Part shown: in pieces, positions 27,932 to 35,425 of the stretch
How positions within the stretch are numbered: position 1 is the stretch's first letter
Layout of the letters: each line of letters starts with the position of its first letter
Assembly: GCF_014138435.1 (NCBI RefSeq)
Contig: NZ_JACJIM010000006.1
Location: 431,462 to 495,461 of the forward strand
Direction of reading: 5' to 3'
Source: Methylobacterium fujisawaense
Lineage (GTDB): Bacteria; Pseudomonadota; Alphaproteobacteria; Rhizobiales; Beijerinckiaceae
DNA: 64,000 nt
Program-made: the position numbers and the translations under genes
Notes under the pieces: generated by a model
Databases searched by the model: none
What the model was told of the DNA's origin: nothing
Seen by the model: the letters and a program-made list of their open reading frames with translations, nothing else

Positions 27932-27945
27932 TTGCGTTGGATCAA
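27932..27945. promoter_or_regulatory. FNR/FixK-type box (TTGCGTTGGATCAA)
   Basis: One half-site is TTGC. Located 55 bp upstream of the P1B ATPase. Confidence 0.65.
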
Positions 27946-28307
27946 ACCGTCCCCGTCGAACCGGGCCGGGCCCAGGCCCGTGGGGCGCGACCACGCCAGG
28001 TTCCGGCCCCCGCGATGCCGGCGCACCGACCGGGACGGGGCTGCGGACGACGGTGAATCCGTTGGGCATCGCGGGCTCGGTCCGGCTCTCGACGCGTCGC
28101 GTCGGCTTCTCCCTTCGCGACCGGAGCGGGGTAGCGAGGGCCGAGTCCCGGGCGCGGACGGGCCGCGGCCTGCGATGCCCGAGAGATCCGGAACTGGCGC
28201 CGAGCCTTGGATCGGGTCGCGGGGCGGCGCGTCCGGCGGCGTCCGACCTGTCCGGTCGGGTTTTTCTCAATAATATCTCAGCGAATATTTGTATTGGATT
28301 TGAGATA
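27946..28307. other. intergenic region before the phasin gene
   Basis: About 360 bp between divergent genes. The left part is GC-rich without a credible reading frame; the last ~60 bp turn AT-rich (ataatatctcagcgaatatt) and lead into the FixK-type box at 28308. Confidence 0.4.
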
Positions 28308-28321
28308 TTGATCTGAATCAA
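28308..28321. promoter_or_regulatory. perfect FNR/FixK box (TTGATCTGAATCAA)
   Basis: An exact TTGAT-N4-ATCAA consensus in an AT-rich context, 55 bp upstream of the phasin start. It is the best match in the window. Confidence 0.85.
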
Positions 28322-28376
28322 TGCGGATCGTACCGGAACTTCATTCGTGGCCCGGATGTCGAGACAGGAGATCCCG

Positions 28377-28718
28377 ATGGCTTCTGAGACCGTGACGCCT
28401 CTTCAGGCACCGTCGTCCACCGACCCGATGGAGTCCATCAAGGCCGGCCTGGGTACAGGCTTCGGCGCCTGGCGCGCCTTTGCCGTCGATCTGCCGCTGC
28501 GCATCGCCACGGAGACGGTGCGCTTCACGGGCTGCCGTCTCCAGGCCCAGGCGGACCATCTGGCCGCGCTCACCCGATGCGGCTCGCTCAAGGATGCGTT
28601 CGAGCTTCAGACGGCGTTCCTGACCAGAAGCATGGCCGACTACCAAGCGGAGGCGCGCACGCTGTCGCACGAGGTCGTCGAGGCGGCCTCCGCCGAGGGG
28701 GTGTCCAAGGCGGCCTGA
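28377..28718 (+). CDS. phasin-family protein
   Basis: A 113-residue helical protein with the amphipathic pattern of granule-associated phasins (AWRAFAVDLPLRIATETVRFTGCRLQAQADHLAALTRCGSLKDAFELQTAFL). Phasins coat polyhydroxyalkanoate granules and stabilise them. The start at 28377 follows gacaggag; an upstream GTG at 28347 is less likely. A perfect FNR/FixK box 55 bp upstream suggests that granule handling is tied to oxygen limitation, consistent with PHA acting as an electron sink. Confidence 0.8.
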   Translation: MASETVTPLQAPSSTDPMESIKAGLGTGFGAWRAFAVDLPLRIATETVRFTGCRLQAQADHLAALTRCGSLKDAFELQTAFLTRSMADYQAEARTLSHEVVEAASAEGVSKAA

Positions 28719-28923
28719 GGGGCCGGACCGCCGCGCCATTCCGAGCGCGCCCGTCTCGATGGCTTCTGCTGCGGTGGGGGCAGGACGGGGGCGGCATGAT
28801 GGGGGTGGCAGGACGGGCCGCAGGTCGATCAGCCGACCCGTTCCGCCCTCCGCCGGGTGTTCGCGCGCCGGCCCGATGCGCGCCGTATTTCGCTCTGGCC
28901 GGTCTGGTTTCCGCCGGGTGTGG

Positions 28924-29397
28924 TCAGGCCGGCTGGGGGAGGGGCGCGGGGCGTGGCGCCGGGGCGGCCTCTCGGGCGGCCTCTCGGGCGGCCTCTCGGG
29001 CGGCCTCTCGGGCGGCGTCTCGGGCGGTGTCTCGGGCGGCGTCCGGGGCGAGGAGCCCGAGGAGCGCGTCGAAGGCGAGGGGCTTGTCGACCAGCGGGAT
29101 CCCGGCGGCGCGGGCCCGGGCGCGGATGGCGGGGTTGGGGTGTCCGGTGATCAGGACCACGGGCACGCGGGCATCGAGGTCGTGGAGCCTGGCGCAGACT
29201 TCCAGGCCGTCGAGCCCCGGCAGGACGTGGTCGAGGAGGACGAAGGCCGGGCTCGGCCCCGGGAAGGCGGCCAGCAGTTCCGGTCCGTCCGCGAAGGTCT
29301 CGACCCGGAGGCCCTCGCTTTCCAGGAGGAAGCGGGTGGAGTGGAGGACGGCCGCGTCGTCGTCCACCACGTAGATGAGGTCGGTCAGGGCAGGCAT
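28924..29397 (-). CDS. single-domain response regulator (receiver only), copy B
   Basis: A 157-residue near-identical copy of the 20338-20763 receiver (one early difference, ALTDL versus ALPDL). All phosphorylation residues are kept (VVDDDA, D56, LITGH, VDKP). The C-terminal tail is longer, with REAAREAAREAAREAA from expanded 12-bp repeats. It carries its own FixK-type box 93 bp upstream, copied with it. Whether it is used differently from copy A is unknown. Confidence 0.85.
   Translation of the reverse strand: MPALTDLIYVVDDDAAVLHSTRFLLESEGLRVETFADGPELLAAFPGPSPAFVLLDHVLPGLDGLEVCARLHDLDARVPVVLITGHPNPAIRARARAAGIPLVDKPLAFDALLGLLAPDAARDTARDAAREAAREAAREAAREAAPAPRPAPLPQPA
28962..29045. repeat. 12-bp in-frame tandem repeat (7 units) in receiver gene, copy B
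   Basis: Four identical units gggcggcctctc are followed by gggcggcgtctc, gggcggtgtctc and gggcggcgtccg. Copy A has only the last three. Confidence 0.9.
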
Positions 29398-29490
29398 GAG
29401 GTGTATCGGCGGCTGGATCGGCGGGTTCGTCGGCGGCGTGCCGGTCCGGGTTCGGGACCGCCAGGATGGGGCGCGATCCGGATCCCGGCC

Positions 29491-29504
29491 TTGACCTGCC
29501 TCAA
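29491..29504. promoter_or_regulatory. FNR/FixK-type box (TTGACCTGCCTCAA), duplicated
   Basis: Identical to the box at 20869, carried along in the duplication; 93 bp upstream of receiver copy B. Confidence 0.7.
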
Positions 29505-29509
29505 GGCCG

Positions 29510-29558
29510 GCTCAGGCCAGGCCCGCCAGCACCGCCCAGCGCACCAGCTCCTGCAGGG
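29510..29558 (-). pseudogene. fixJ 3'-end fragment
   Basis: Last ~15 codons of fixJ plus stop, copied with the duplication. One synonymous-looking difference (gccagcac versus gccaacac) separates it from the intact gene. Confidence 0.85.
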
Positions 29559-29701
29559 GACCGGAAGGCGTGTCGTTTCGTTGTCCTCTGGTTTTGTTCG
29601 CGGGCATTCCCCGGTTCTGGTGTGAGTTATAGAATTGCCAAATTTGTCCGCCTACGCTCTCGACCGCATGAATTGAATATCGTCTGAGCGTGAAGACTGC
29701 C

Positions 29702-30088
29702 ATGAACAGCACGACACAGCAGGATCAACTCGAGATCGTGAGCGCGCTGGCGGCGTCGCTGGCCGATCGGATGCTGATGGAGCGCCTGACCCAGGGAACG
29801 CTGCCGCTGGCGAATGCCAGCCGCCTCTGGACCGCGTCGCTGCTGCTGGAGGAGCACGAGCGCCCCATTCCCCGCATCGTGGCGGACGTCCTGGAACAGG
29901 TGCGGCATGTCGAGCCCGCGGAGGCGCCGGAGAGGATGGACCTGGAGTCCGAGCTGGAGTCCGGACCGGAGCCCCGACCGGAGCCCTTGCCGGACGTGAC
30001 GGCCGAGCGGCATGCCGGCGCGGCCGCGCCGCGCCGGCGCCGGCTCACCCGCCTGCTCCGCCCGTTCCGGCAGGGAACCGAGGCCTGA
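29702..30088 (+). CDS. hypothetical protein
   Basis: A 128-residue soluble protein. The first ~60 residues (MNSTTQQDQLEIVSALAASLADRMLMERLTQGTLPLANASRLWTASLLLEE) are helical. A Glu/Pro-rich linker (ESELESGPEPRPEPLPD) precedes a basic tail (APRRRRLTRLLRPFRQ). No known domain. The ATG at 29702 is preferred over a GTG at 29690. It stands alone after the duplication with no FixK-type box. Confidence 0.6.
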   Translation: MNSTTQQDQLEIVSALAASLADRMLMERLTQGTLPLANASRLWTASLLLEEHERPIPRIVADVLEQVRHVEPAEAPERMDLESELESGPEPRPEPLPDVTAERHAGAAAPRRRRLTRLLRPFRQGTEA

Positions 30089-30240
30089 CGCTCCCGGCGT
30101 CGGCGGGTCCTGCGGGCGCGACTTGATGTCGGCCCGCCGTCGTTTCGGATCCGGAGTTTCCCGACGGCGCCCGGGACGCTAAGACCCTCTCCAGTGCGGT
30201 GGCGGATCCCGTCCCGCGAACGGGCTTCGGGATACGAGTG

Positions 30241-30807
30241 ATGAGCACCCCTGAACGGCGCGTCCGGACCCTGTTCGACGAGGCGGCCATCGCCAGGCGC
30301 AACGATGAACTCGCCCAGGAGATTTTGGCTGCCGGGCCCGAGGACCTCCTCGTCGTGGCCGTGCTCAAGGGAAGCTTCATGTTCGCGGCCGACCTGCTCC
30401 GGTCGCTCCACCGGGTCGGCCTCGCGCCGCAGGTCGAGTTCGTGCACCTGTCGAGCTACCGTACGGGGACCGTGTCCAGCGGTCAGGTCGAGATCCTGCG
30501 CGACGTGCAGAGCGAGGTGCGCGGGCGGGATGTGCTGCTCGTGGACGATATCCTGGAATCGGGCCGCACCGTCGTCTTCGCCAAGGACCTGCTGATGGCC
30601 CGCGGCGCCCGGCGCGTCCTCACCGCGGTGCTGCTGGAGAAGCCCGGCAAGCGCGCCGTGACGATCGACGCGGATTTCGTCGGCTTCGTCTGCCCCGATG
30701 TCTTCGTCGTCGGCTACGGCATGGATGCCGCGCACGCCTTTCGGCAGTTGCCCTTCGTGGGCGTGGTCGATTACGGGGATGGCGGCCCGGATCTGTTCGA
30801 TGCCTGA
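30241..30807 (+). CDS. hpt: hypoxanthine phosphoribosyltransferase
   Basis: A 188-residue cytosolic purine-salvage enzyme converting hypoxanthine (and guanine) plus PRPP to IMP/GMP. It shows the type I PRT fold: VAVLKGSFMFAADLLR (PRPP loop I), VEFVHLSSY, the PRPP-binding VLLVDDILESGRTV and the base-binding KPGKR ... DFVGFVCPDVFVVGYGMD. Length matches the family (~180). The start at 30241 is chosen by alignment to the family N-terminus; a frame extending upstream to 30199 exists. Confidence 0.93.
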   Translation: MSTPERRVRTLFDEAAIARRNDELAQEILAAGPEDLLVVAVLKGSFMFAADLLRSLHRVGLAPQVEFVHLSSYRTGTVSSGQVEILRDVQSEVRGRDVLLVDDILESGRTVVFAKDLLMARGARRVLTAVLLEKPGKRAVTIDADFVGFVCPDVFVVGYGMDAAHAFRQLPFVGVVDYGDGGPDLFDA

Positions 30808-30820
30808 CCGAGACGCCGCG

Positions 30821-30840
30821 GCGCGGCATTTTCGCCGCGC
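30821..30840. terminator. possible hairpin after hpt
   Basis: A perfect 7-bp stem GCGCGGC / GCCGCGC around an ATTTTC loop, 14 bp past the hpt stop. No T-run follows, so intrinsic termination is uncertain. Confidence 0.4.
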
Positions 30841-30972
30841 TGCACGGCAGGATTGACGATTCGACGTGCGACGTCTTGACAGGCGGCAAATTCGCCTGTG
30901 TCTGTCGACGTTTGGGCGTCCGCATCATCGCGACGGGGCGCTCGCGGGCTTCGGGGACGATCACGGGACCAC

Positions 30973-31338
30973 ATGGCGCGCATCCTCCTGGTGGATGACG
31001 AAGAGACCGTCCGGGGCTTCCTCAAGCGGGGGCTGGAGATCGACGGCCATGCGGTCGTCACGGCCAGCGATGGCAGTGACGGGCTCGATCGCCTCAACGA
31101 GGCCGACGGCGGCTTCGATCTGATGCTCACCGATATCCGCATGCCGCTCATGGACGGCATCGCGCTGGCCCTGGCGGCCAAGCGCGATTTCCCCGACCTG
31201 ACCATCCTGCTGATGACCGGCTTCGCCGATCAGCGCGAGCGCGCGCGGGGGCTCGATGCCATCGTCACCGATGTCCTGACCAAGCCCTTCTCCCTGGCGG
31301 ATCTGCGCGCCACGGTGAAGCGGGCGCTGGCGGCCTGA
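30973..31338 (+). CDS. cpdR: CpdR-type single-domain response regulator
   Basis: A 121-residue receiver-only protein, MARILLVDDEETVRGFLKRGLEIDGHAVVTA, with phosphoacceptor D54 in MLTDIRMPLMDGIALA, LLMTGFADQRERARGL and LTKPFSLADLR. This matches alphaproteobacterial CpdR, which in its unphosphorylated form primes ClpXP for degradation of cell-cycle proteins and is controlled by the CckA-ChpT relay. The start at 30973 is fixed by the conserved MARILLVDDE. It stands alone, as usual for cpdR. Confidence 0.88.
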   Translation: MARILLVDDEETVRGFLKRGLEIDGHAVVTASDGSDGLDRLNEADGGFDLMLTDIRMPLMDGIALALAAKRDFPDLTILLMTGFADQRERARGLDAIVTDVLTKPFSLADLRATVKRALAA

Positions 31339-31459
31339 GGCGACCGGCCCGGCGGGACAGTCCACCCGTTCAGACGAACTTAAACATTTCCCTTAGGTTG
31401 AGCTTCACGAAGGCGTGCCAATCTGCTCCCGACTGGATCAGACCGAGTACGCCCTCGCC

Positions 31460-31792
31460 ATGTATCGCCGGGACCGGGACATCGACGCGGCAGCCTATCA
31501 AGCGGACCGCTATGCCTGGGAGCCGGACGATGCGACCTGGCGGGCGGATCGGGACGAGCCGCAGCGGGCACGCAAGGGCTTTTTCGGGCGGCTGTCTTCG
31601 CTGGTCAAGATTTCCGTGCTTGCGGTGCCGGCGGCGCTGTTCCTGTATGGCAGCTTCGCCGATTGCAGCGGCCGTCCGGCGGCGGGCTGGCTCGGCCTCG
31701 TCGGGGCCGGTGCCTGCGCCCGCAACGAGATGCTCGGCAGCGTCCTCTCGATCCAGGACAACCTCGCCCTCCTGAAGCGGCTCATCAACTGA
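31460..31792 (+). CDS. hypothetical membrane-anchored protein
   Basis: A 110-residue protein: an acidic/basic N-terminal segment (MYRRDRDIDAAAYQADRYAWEPDD), one hydrophobic helix (about 47-66, LVKISVLAVPAALFLYGSF), then a short external part with two cysteines (ADCSG, GACARNEM). A GTG at 31415 would give a 125-residue version. No family recognised; the neighbouring gene at 31845 has a similar plan. Confidence 0.6.
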   Translation: MYRRDRDIDAAAYQADRYAWEPDDATWRADRDEPQRARKGFFGRLSSLVKISVLAVPAALFLYGSFADCSGRPAAGWLGLVGAGACARNEMLGSVLSIQDNLALLKRLIN

Positions 31793-31844
31793 ACCTTCGG
31801 CGTGTCGCGCCGCCGCGCTCTGCTCCGCTCCCCGTGAGTCCGCC

Positions 31845-32222
31845 ATGTCCAGCCGCCCGCTTCTTCCCGCCGCGTCCGAAGGTGCGTCCGATGCCCTCGA
31901 GGAGGCGAAGTTCCGCGCCCGCATGGCACGGGTCGGCCCCGAAGCGGCGAACCGTCCCCCCCGCGGGAGCCGGGCACCCGAACGGGGACGCCGTCTCCGG
32001 CTCGGCTGGAAGGGCTGGCTCGTCGTCGACAGCCTGGTCGTGCTCCTGGTCGTCGCGGGGGTGGTGGCCTGGCCGCCGATCCAGGCCTGCCGATACCAGG
32101 ACCAGACGGTCGGCTTCTACGCCGGCGATTCCGTCGGGAAGTGCATCCGCCGCGGCATCGCCGACCGCCTCGATACCGCGGACCAGCGCTTCAAGCGCCT
32201 GATCCGCCGCTCGGGCCAATGA
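31845..32222 (+). CDS. hypothetical membrane-anchored protein
   Basis: A 125-residue protein with a basic cytoplasmic N-terminus, a single transmembrane helix (about 58-78, LVVDSLVVLLVVAGVVAW) and a ~45-residue exported C-terminus with two cysteines (QACRYQD, GKCIRRG). The spacing could allow a disulfide. It is the last gene before the island's left end. Function unknown. Confidence 0.6.
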   Translation: MSSRPLLPAASEGASDALEEAKFRARMARVGPEAANRPPRGSRAPERGRRLRLGWKGWLVVDSLVVLLVVAGVVAWPPIQACRYQDQTVGFYAGDSVGKCIRRGIADRLDTADQRFKRLIRRSGQ

Positions 32223-32295
32223 GGCGGGCCGCCGCAATTCTTCGCGCCCCTCGGGTTGAGCGGCGGCACGGCGGCTGGTAGCAAGCGTCTCGCGA

Positions 32296-32338
32296 GCCGG
32301 TGTAGCACAGCGGTAGTGCAGCGGTTCTGTAAATCGAA
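32296..32338 (+). other. attL: decayed 5' half of tRNA-Thr
   Basis: 43 bp matching the first 43 bp of the tRNA-Thr gene at 57484 with only two mismatches (positions 32 and 39). The first mismatch changes the invariant U33 of the anticodon loop to C. After position 43 similarity ends, so no T arm or acceptor 3' strand exists. This is the left attachment scar of the island. Confidence 0.85.
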
Positions 32339-32384
32339 TACCTGCCTCGCGCGCCCCGGCACATTCCTATTCAATATCAAATCA

Positions 32385-33474
32385 CTAAGCGTTCTCGGCC
32401 GGTGTAAACCGATACACCTGTGCCGACTTTTGTGCGGCCGTTTCCTTCGCGGCCTGGGCCTCGTCGGCCGTGAGGAAGGCCAGATAGCCCTCGGTCACTT
32501 TCAGGCTGGTGTGGCCGAGCTCGTGCTGAAGCTCGTAGATGCCGCCTCTACCGGTCCGCAGGTAATCGACCGCGAACCGGTGCCGGAGGTCGTGGAAGCG
32601 GAAGCGCCGAAACTCGGTGCCCTTCTTCGTCGCCTCTTCGGCGAGCTGCCGGCCGTACAGGCTGAAGCGGGTCGCGACGTTGCGGAACGGCTGGCCGTCC
32701 GAGTGCCAGAACACCCGCCGCGTCACCATGCTGACCGGGATGTCCCGGAATAAGGCCACGGCCGCCTCGGACAGCGAGACTACGCACCGCTTGTTGCCCT
32801 TGCCCAGAACGGAGATCGCCCCGCGCGCGAGGTCGACGTGCCTCCAGGGTGACGAGTTCCTCCTGGCGGCAGCCGGTGAGCAGGGCCGCCCGGATCAGGA
32901 ACTTGAAATTCCCAGGCGCTCGGTCGACCGCGATGGAGATGTCCCGATCCTCTGGCAGTACGATCGGGTCGCGCCGCTCTTTCATCCGGCGGCTCTGCTG
33001 CGCCTCCAGAGCCGGATTCCCGCGCCGCCACTTCTCGTCGATCGCGAACGCCAGCACGCTCGACAGTGCGGTGAGATCGCGTCGGATCGTGGCGGTGGTC
33101 ACCTTCTGGGCGCGCCGAGCCTTGATGATGGTGGCCACGGTGTCGTCGTCGATCTCATCGACGAACAGCCCGGTGAGGTGTGGGGCGAGGATGTCGAGCG
33201 AGCCGAGGTATCGCTTGAACGTCCGCTCGCCGATATGGTGGACGATGTAGGAGCCCCACTCCTTCAAGGCGTCTTCCCAATGCTTGCGGTTGTCGCCGAA
33301 CGAGGCGGCGGCCGTTATCCGTGCGTGCTCTGCAGTCTGGCGGCTGCGCGCAACGACTGGATCACCTGTCTTGAGGCTGAACCGGTACTCTTTGCCGGCA
33401 ACCGTGAAGCGCGCCCATAGGGTGCTACCTCGCCAGTAGCAGCCCTCCAGGGCCTTCTTTCGATCTGTGGGCAT
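32385..33474 (-). pseudogene. tyrosine recombinase (integrase), frameshifted
   Basis: The N-terminal part (from 33474, MPTDRKKALEGCYWRGSTLWARF) carries the SAM-like core-binding domain and the first catalytic arginine (LLTGCRQEELVTLE). Then the frame shifts near 32838-32842, and the rest (VDLARGAISVLGKGNKR ... FHDLRHRFAVDYL ... ELGHTSLKVTEGYLAF) continues in another frame to 32385. All catalytic residues R, H-x-x-R, H and Y exist across the two frames, so the gene was intact recently. The site of loss is within the usual LEWRHVD segment. It lies next to attL, as expected for the island's integrase. Confidence 0.85.
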
Positions 33475-33701
33475 GGTGGCTTGCTCTCCTGTTCAACAAG
33501 CCAAGCGCGGATCGCCGCTTCGTTGAACGTCCACAGGCGACCAACTTTCGCGGCGGACGGCAACTCGCGTCGCGTGGCGAGGCGCTGCACTGTTCGGATG
33601 GAGACGCCGAGGATGGCCGCCGCCTCGCCGATATGGACGCGCTCCGGCGCACGGAGGGTGCGGGGCTTCTTAGTCGCCTGGGAAAGGCGGCCCGTCATCA
33701 T
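33315..33701 (-). CDS. excisionase-like helix-turn-helix protein
   Basis: The N-terminal ~75 residues contain a MerR-like/HTH_17 DNA-binding domain (VHIGEAAAILGVSIRTVQRLATRRELPSAAKVGRLWTFNEAAIRAWL), the type found in AlpA/Xis excisionases. As drawn the frame overlaps the integrase start by 160 bp, which is unusual; the true C-terminus may be shorter in an intact relative. Its ATG overlaps the stop of the YqaJ gene (ATGATG), so yqaJ-xis-int form an operon. Confidence 0.65.
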   Translation of the reverse strand: MMTGRLSQATKKPRTLRAPERVHIGEAAAILGVSIRTVQRLATRRELPSAAKVGRLWTFNEAAIRAWLVEQESKPPCPQIERRPWRAATGEVAPYGRASRLPAKSTGSASRQVIQSLRAAARLQSTHG

Positions 33702-34276
33702 GCTGCCTCCGCGACAGCGATGGCCAGAAGCCGCGACACACGCGCCTGGACTTCGCCGAGGAAGCCGCGCACGGCCTCTTCGTCCTTCGCGATCTGAGCC
33801 TCGTCCCGGTGTAGCCGCTACAGCCGCAGGGCCGGCGGTACGCTCGGGTGCCACGAGGCGAAGTCGCACCACGCCCGGCCCGTGCAGGCCATCTGCCAGC
33901 CCATCTGCGGCCAATGCTCCTCCGGGATTGCGCCGGACAGCAGTGTCTCCAGGTGGGTGCGCAGCGTCGGGCATTTGAACTCGACGAGGCCGTCCGCTCC
34001 CACCAGCCGGTCCGGGCTGGCCCCGGCCATGGCGATCGTCGGATGGTCCACGAACCCGACTTTGACGGTGTCGACCCCGTACAGGAACTCGTAGGCGTCG
34101 CAGGCCTGCGGCTCCCGCTCCGAACCCTCGAGCATTGCGGCGGTCAGGTAGTGCTGCGTCGCCAGGCCCGTCACTCGCTCGCCGACGAGTTCCATCAGGT
34201 AGGATTCGCGCTCGGCCCGCGGCTTGCCGTCCTTGCGCAGTGCTAGCGACTGGAACACCAAGTTCGAGATGCGCAC
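33698..34276 (-). pseudogene. YqaJ-type phage exonuclease, interrupted
   Basis: A lambda-exonuclease/YqaJ-like recombinase: KPRAERESYLMELVGERVTG, HPTIAMAGASPDRLVGADGLVEFKCP (metal-binding D, E, K) and WPQMGWQMACTGRAWCDFASW are visible. An in-frame TAG follows PPALRL at 33818, but the frame continues with a sensible C-terminus (DEAQIAKDEEAVRGFLGEVQARV) to a stop overlapping the excisionase ATG. The first ~10 residues derive from sequence shared with 49951 on the opposite strand, so the 5' end is probably replaced too. Confidence 0.75.
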
Positions 34277-34326
34277 GCCGCGCTACACCACGCAGGTGTC
34301 GGAGCTGCCGGTGGCCCAGGCTTGAG
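34246..34326 (+). repeat. short coding tail shared with 49939-50009
   Basis: Plus-strand codons read WNTKFEMRTPRYTTQVSELP then VAQA and TGA. The Rhs-remnant tail reads WNTKFEMRTLRYTTHVSELP then AAHA. Most base differences are synonymous (including TCG versus AGC for Ser), so both derive from a real gene end. I do not recognise its identity. Confidence 0.6.
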
Positions 34327-34664
34327 GGGTCACCGCGGAGAGCAAGAGACTGCTGTGGGTGGTTTTGCGACGATCTGCTTTCGGATCACGATACGGATAA
34401 GCAGACATTCGGCGAAAGGCGATTTGCTCGAAAGGGGATCTGACCATTCCGAACGGCCGAACGGCCTTTGATGCTCGCCTTCCACGAAAGCCAGCCTGCG
34501 CCACGACGCTCCCCCACGGATCGCCGCATACCGAATGGCGGATATTGCAAGTCTATTGGCATGACGTGCTAGTTCAAAGACGATGCAAACCGTCGATGTG
34601 TCGGTCGGTCGCTCCGGGTTCTCCGGTGGCGGCATCCTTGGCTCAGACACGAACGGACCCTTCC

Positions 34665-35414
34665 ATGGCCGACAAGATCGCACTCATCACCGGTGGAGCG
34701 ACCGGCATTGGCAAGGCGACGGCGCTGATCCTGGCGCGGGGCGGCGTCAAGGTCGTGATCACCGGCCGTCGCGACGACCGCGGGCGCCAGGCCGTCCAGG
34801 AGATCGAGGCCGCCGGTGGCGAGGCCTCCTTCGTCAATTGCGACGTCGACAGCGAGGAGGCGGTCGGCCGGACCGTCGCGGACATCGTCGCTCGCTACGG
34901 CCGCCTGGACCTCGCGGTGAACAACGCCGGCATCTCGAACGAGAACAAGACCATCGGCGCCTCGAACACCGACGCGTTCAACGGCATGCTCCAGACCAAC
35001 GTCCTCGGCCTGTACTTCTGCATGAAGCACGAGATCCACCAGATGGAGCGACAGGGCGGCGGCGCCATCGTGAACCTGGCGTCCATCGCCGGCCTGAACG
35101 GCATTCCCTGGGCCGGGACCTATGCCGCGACCAAGCATGCTGTGGTCGGCCTGACGAAGTCCGGCGCCCTCGACTACGCGACCAAGAACATCCGCATCAA
35201 CGCCGTCGCCCCCGGAGCCATCAAGACCGACCTGATCGAGAAGCAGATCGAGCTCGGGCAATACGACGAGGCGATGATCTCCGGCATGCATCCGATGGGC
35301 CGGATGGGCCATCCCGAGGAGATCGCCAACGGCATCGTCTGGCTGCTCTCCGACGAGGCGTCTTTCGTCACCGGGCATGTCTTGAACATCGATGGCGGCT
35401 TCCAGGCTAAGTAG
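34665..35414 (+). CDS. short-chain dehydrogenase/reductase
   Basis: A 249-residue classical SDR: cofactor loop TGGATGIGKATA (about 9-20), NNAGIS (about 85-90), catalytic Ser in NLASIAGL, YAATKHAVV with the Y-x3-K pair, and the C-terminal INAVAPGAIKTDL and GHVLNIDGGFQAK. GRRDD after beta2 suggests NADP(H) preference. The start at 34665 fits the conserved MADKIALITGG. It is followed 11 bp later by an AraC regulator, which probably controls this small operon. Substrate unknown. Confidence 0.88.
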   Translation: MADKIALITGGATGIGKATALILARGGVKVVITGRRDDRGRQAVQEIEAAGGEASFVNCDVDSEEAVGRTVADIVARYGRLDLAVNNAGISNENKTIGASNTDAFNGMLQTNVLGLYFCMKHEIHQMERQGGGAIVNLASIAGLNGIPWAGTYAATKHAVVGLTKSGALDYATKNIRINAVAPGAIKTDLIEKQIELGQYDEAMISGMHPMGRMGHPEEIANGIVWLLSDEASFVTGHVLNIDGGFQAK

Positions 35415-35425
35415 GGAACCCCGAG

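Larger units (their letters stand above)
28898..29558. repeat. large direct duplication, copy B (pair with 20312-20936)
   Basis: A 661-bp copy of 20312-20936. Its right edge cuts the fixJ 3' end: identity stops at ctgcaggg (29551-29558), after which unrelated sequence begins. The length difference of 36 bp is exactly +4 twelve-bp units in the gene tail and -1 twelve-bp unit in the leader. Confidence 0.9.

Noticed and set aside
28924..29397. Assembly duplication as explanation of the second receiver gene.
   Set aside because: Copy B differs by repeat number, leader unit number and point changes and has unique flanks, so a real duplication is more likely, although long reads would settle it.
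32296..32370. A second tRNA-Thr gene at the left end of the island.
   Set aside because: Similarity stops after 43 bp, there is no T arm or 3' acceptor strand, and U33 is changed to C; it is an attachment-site remnant.
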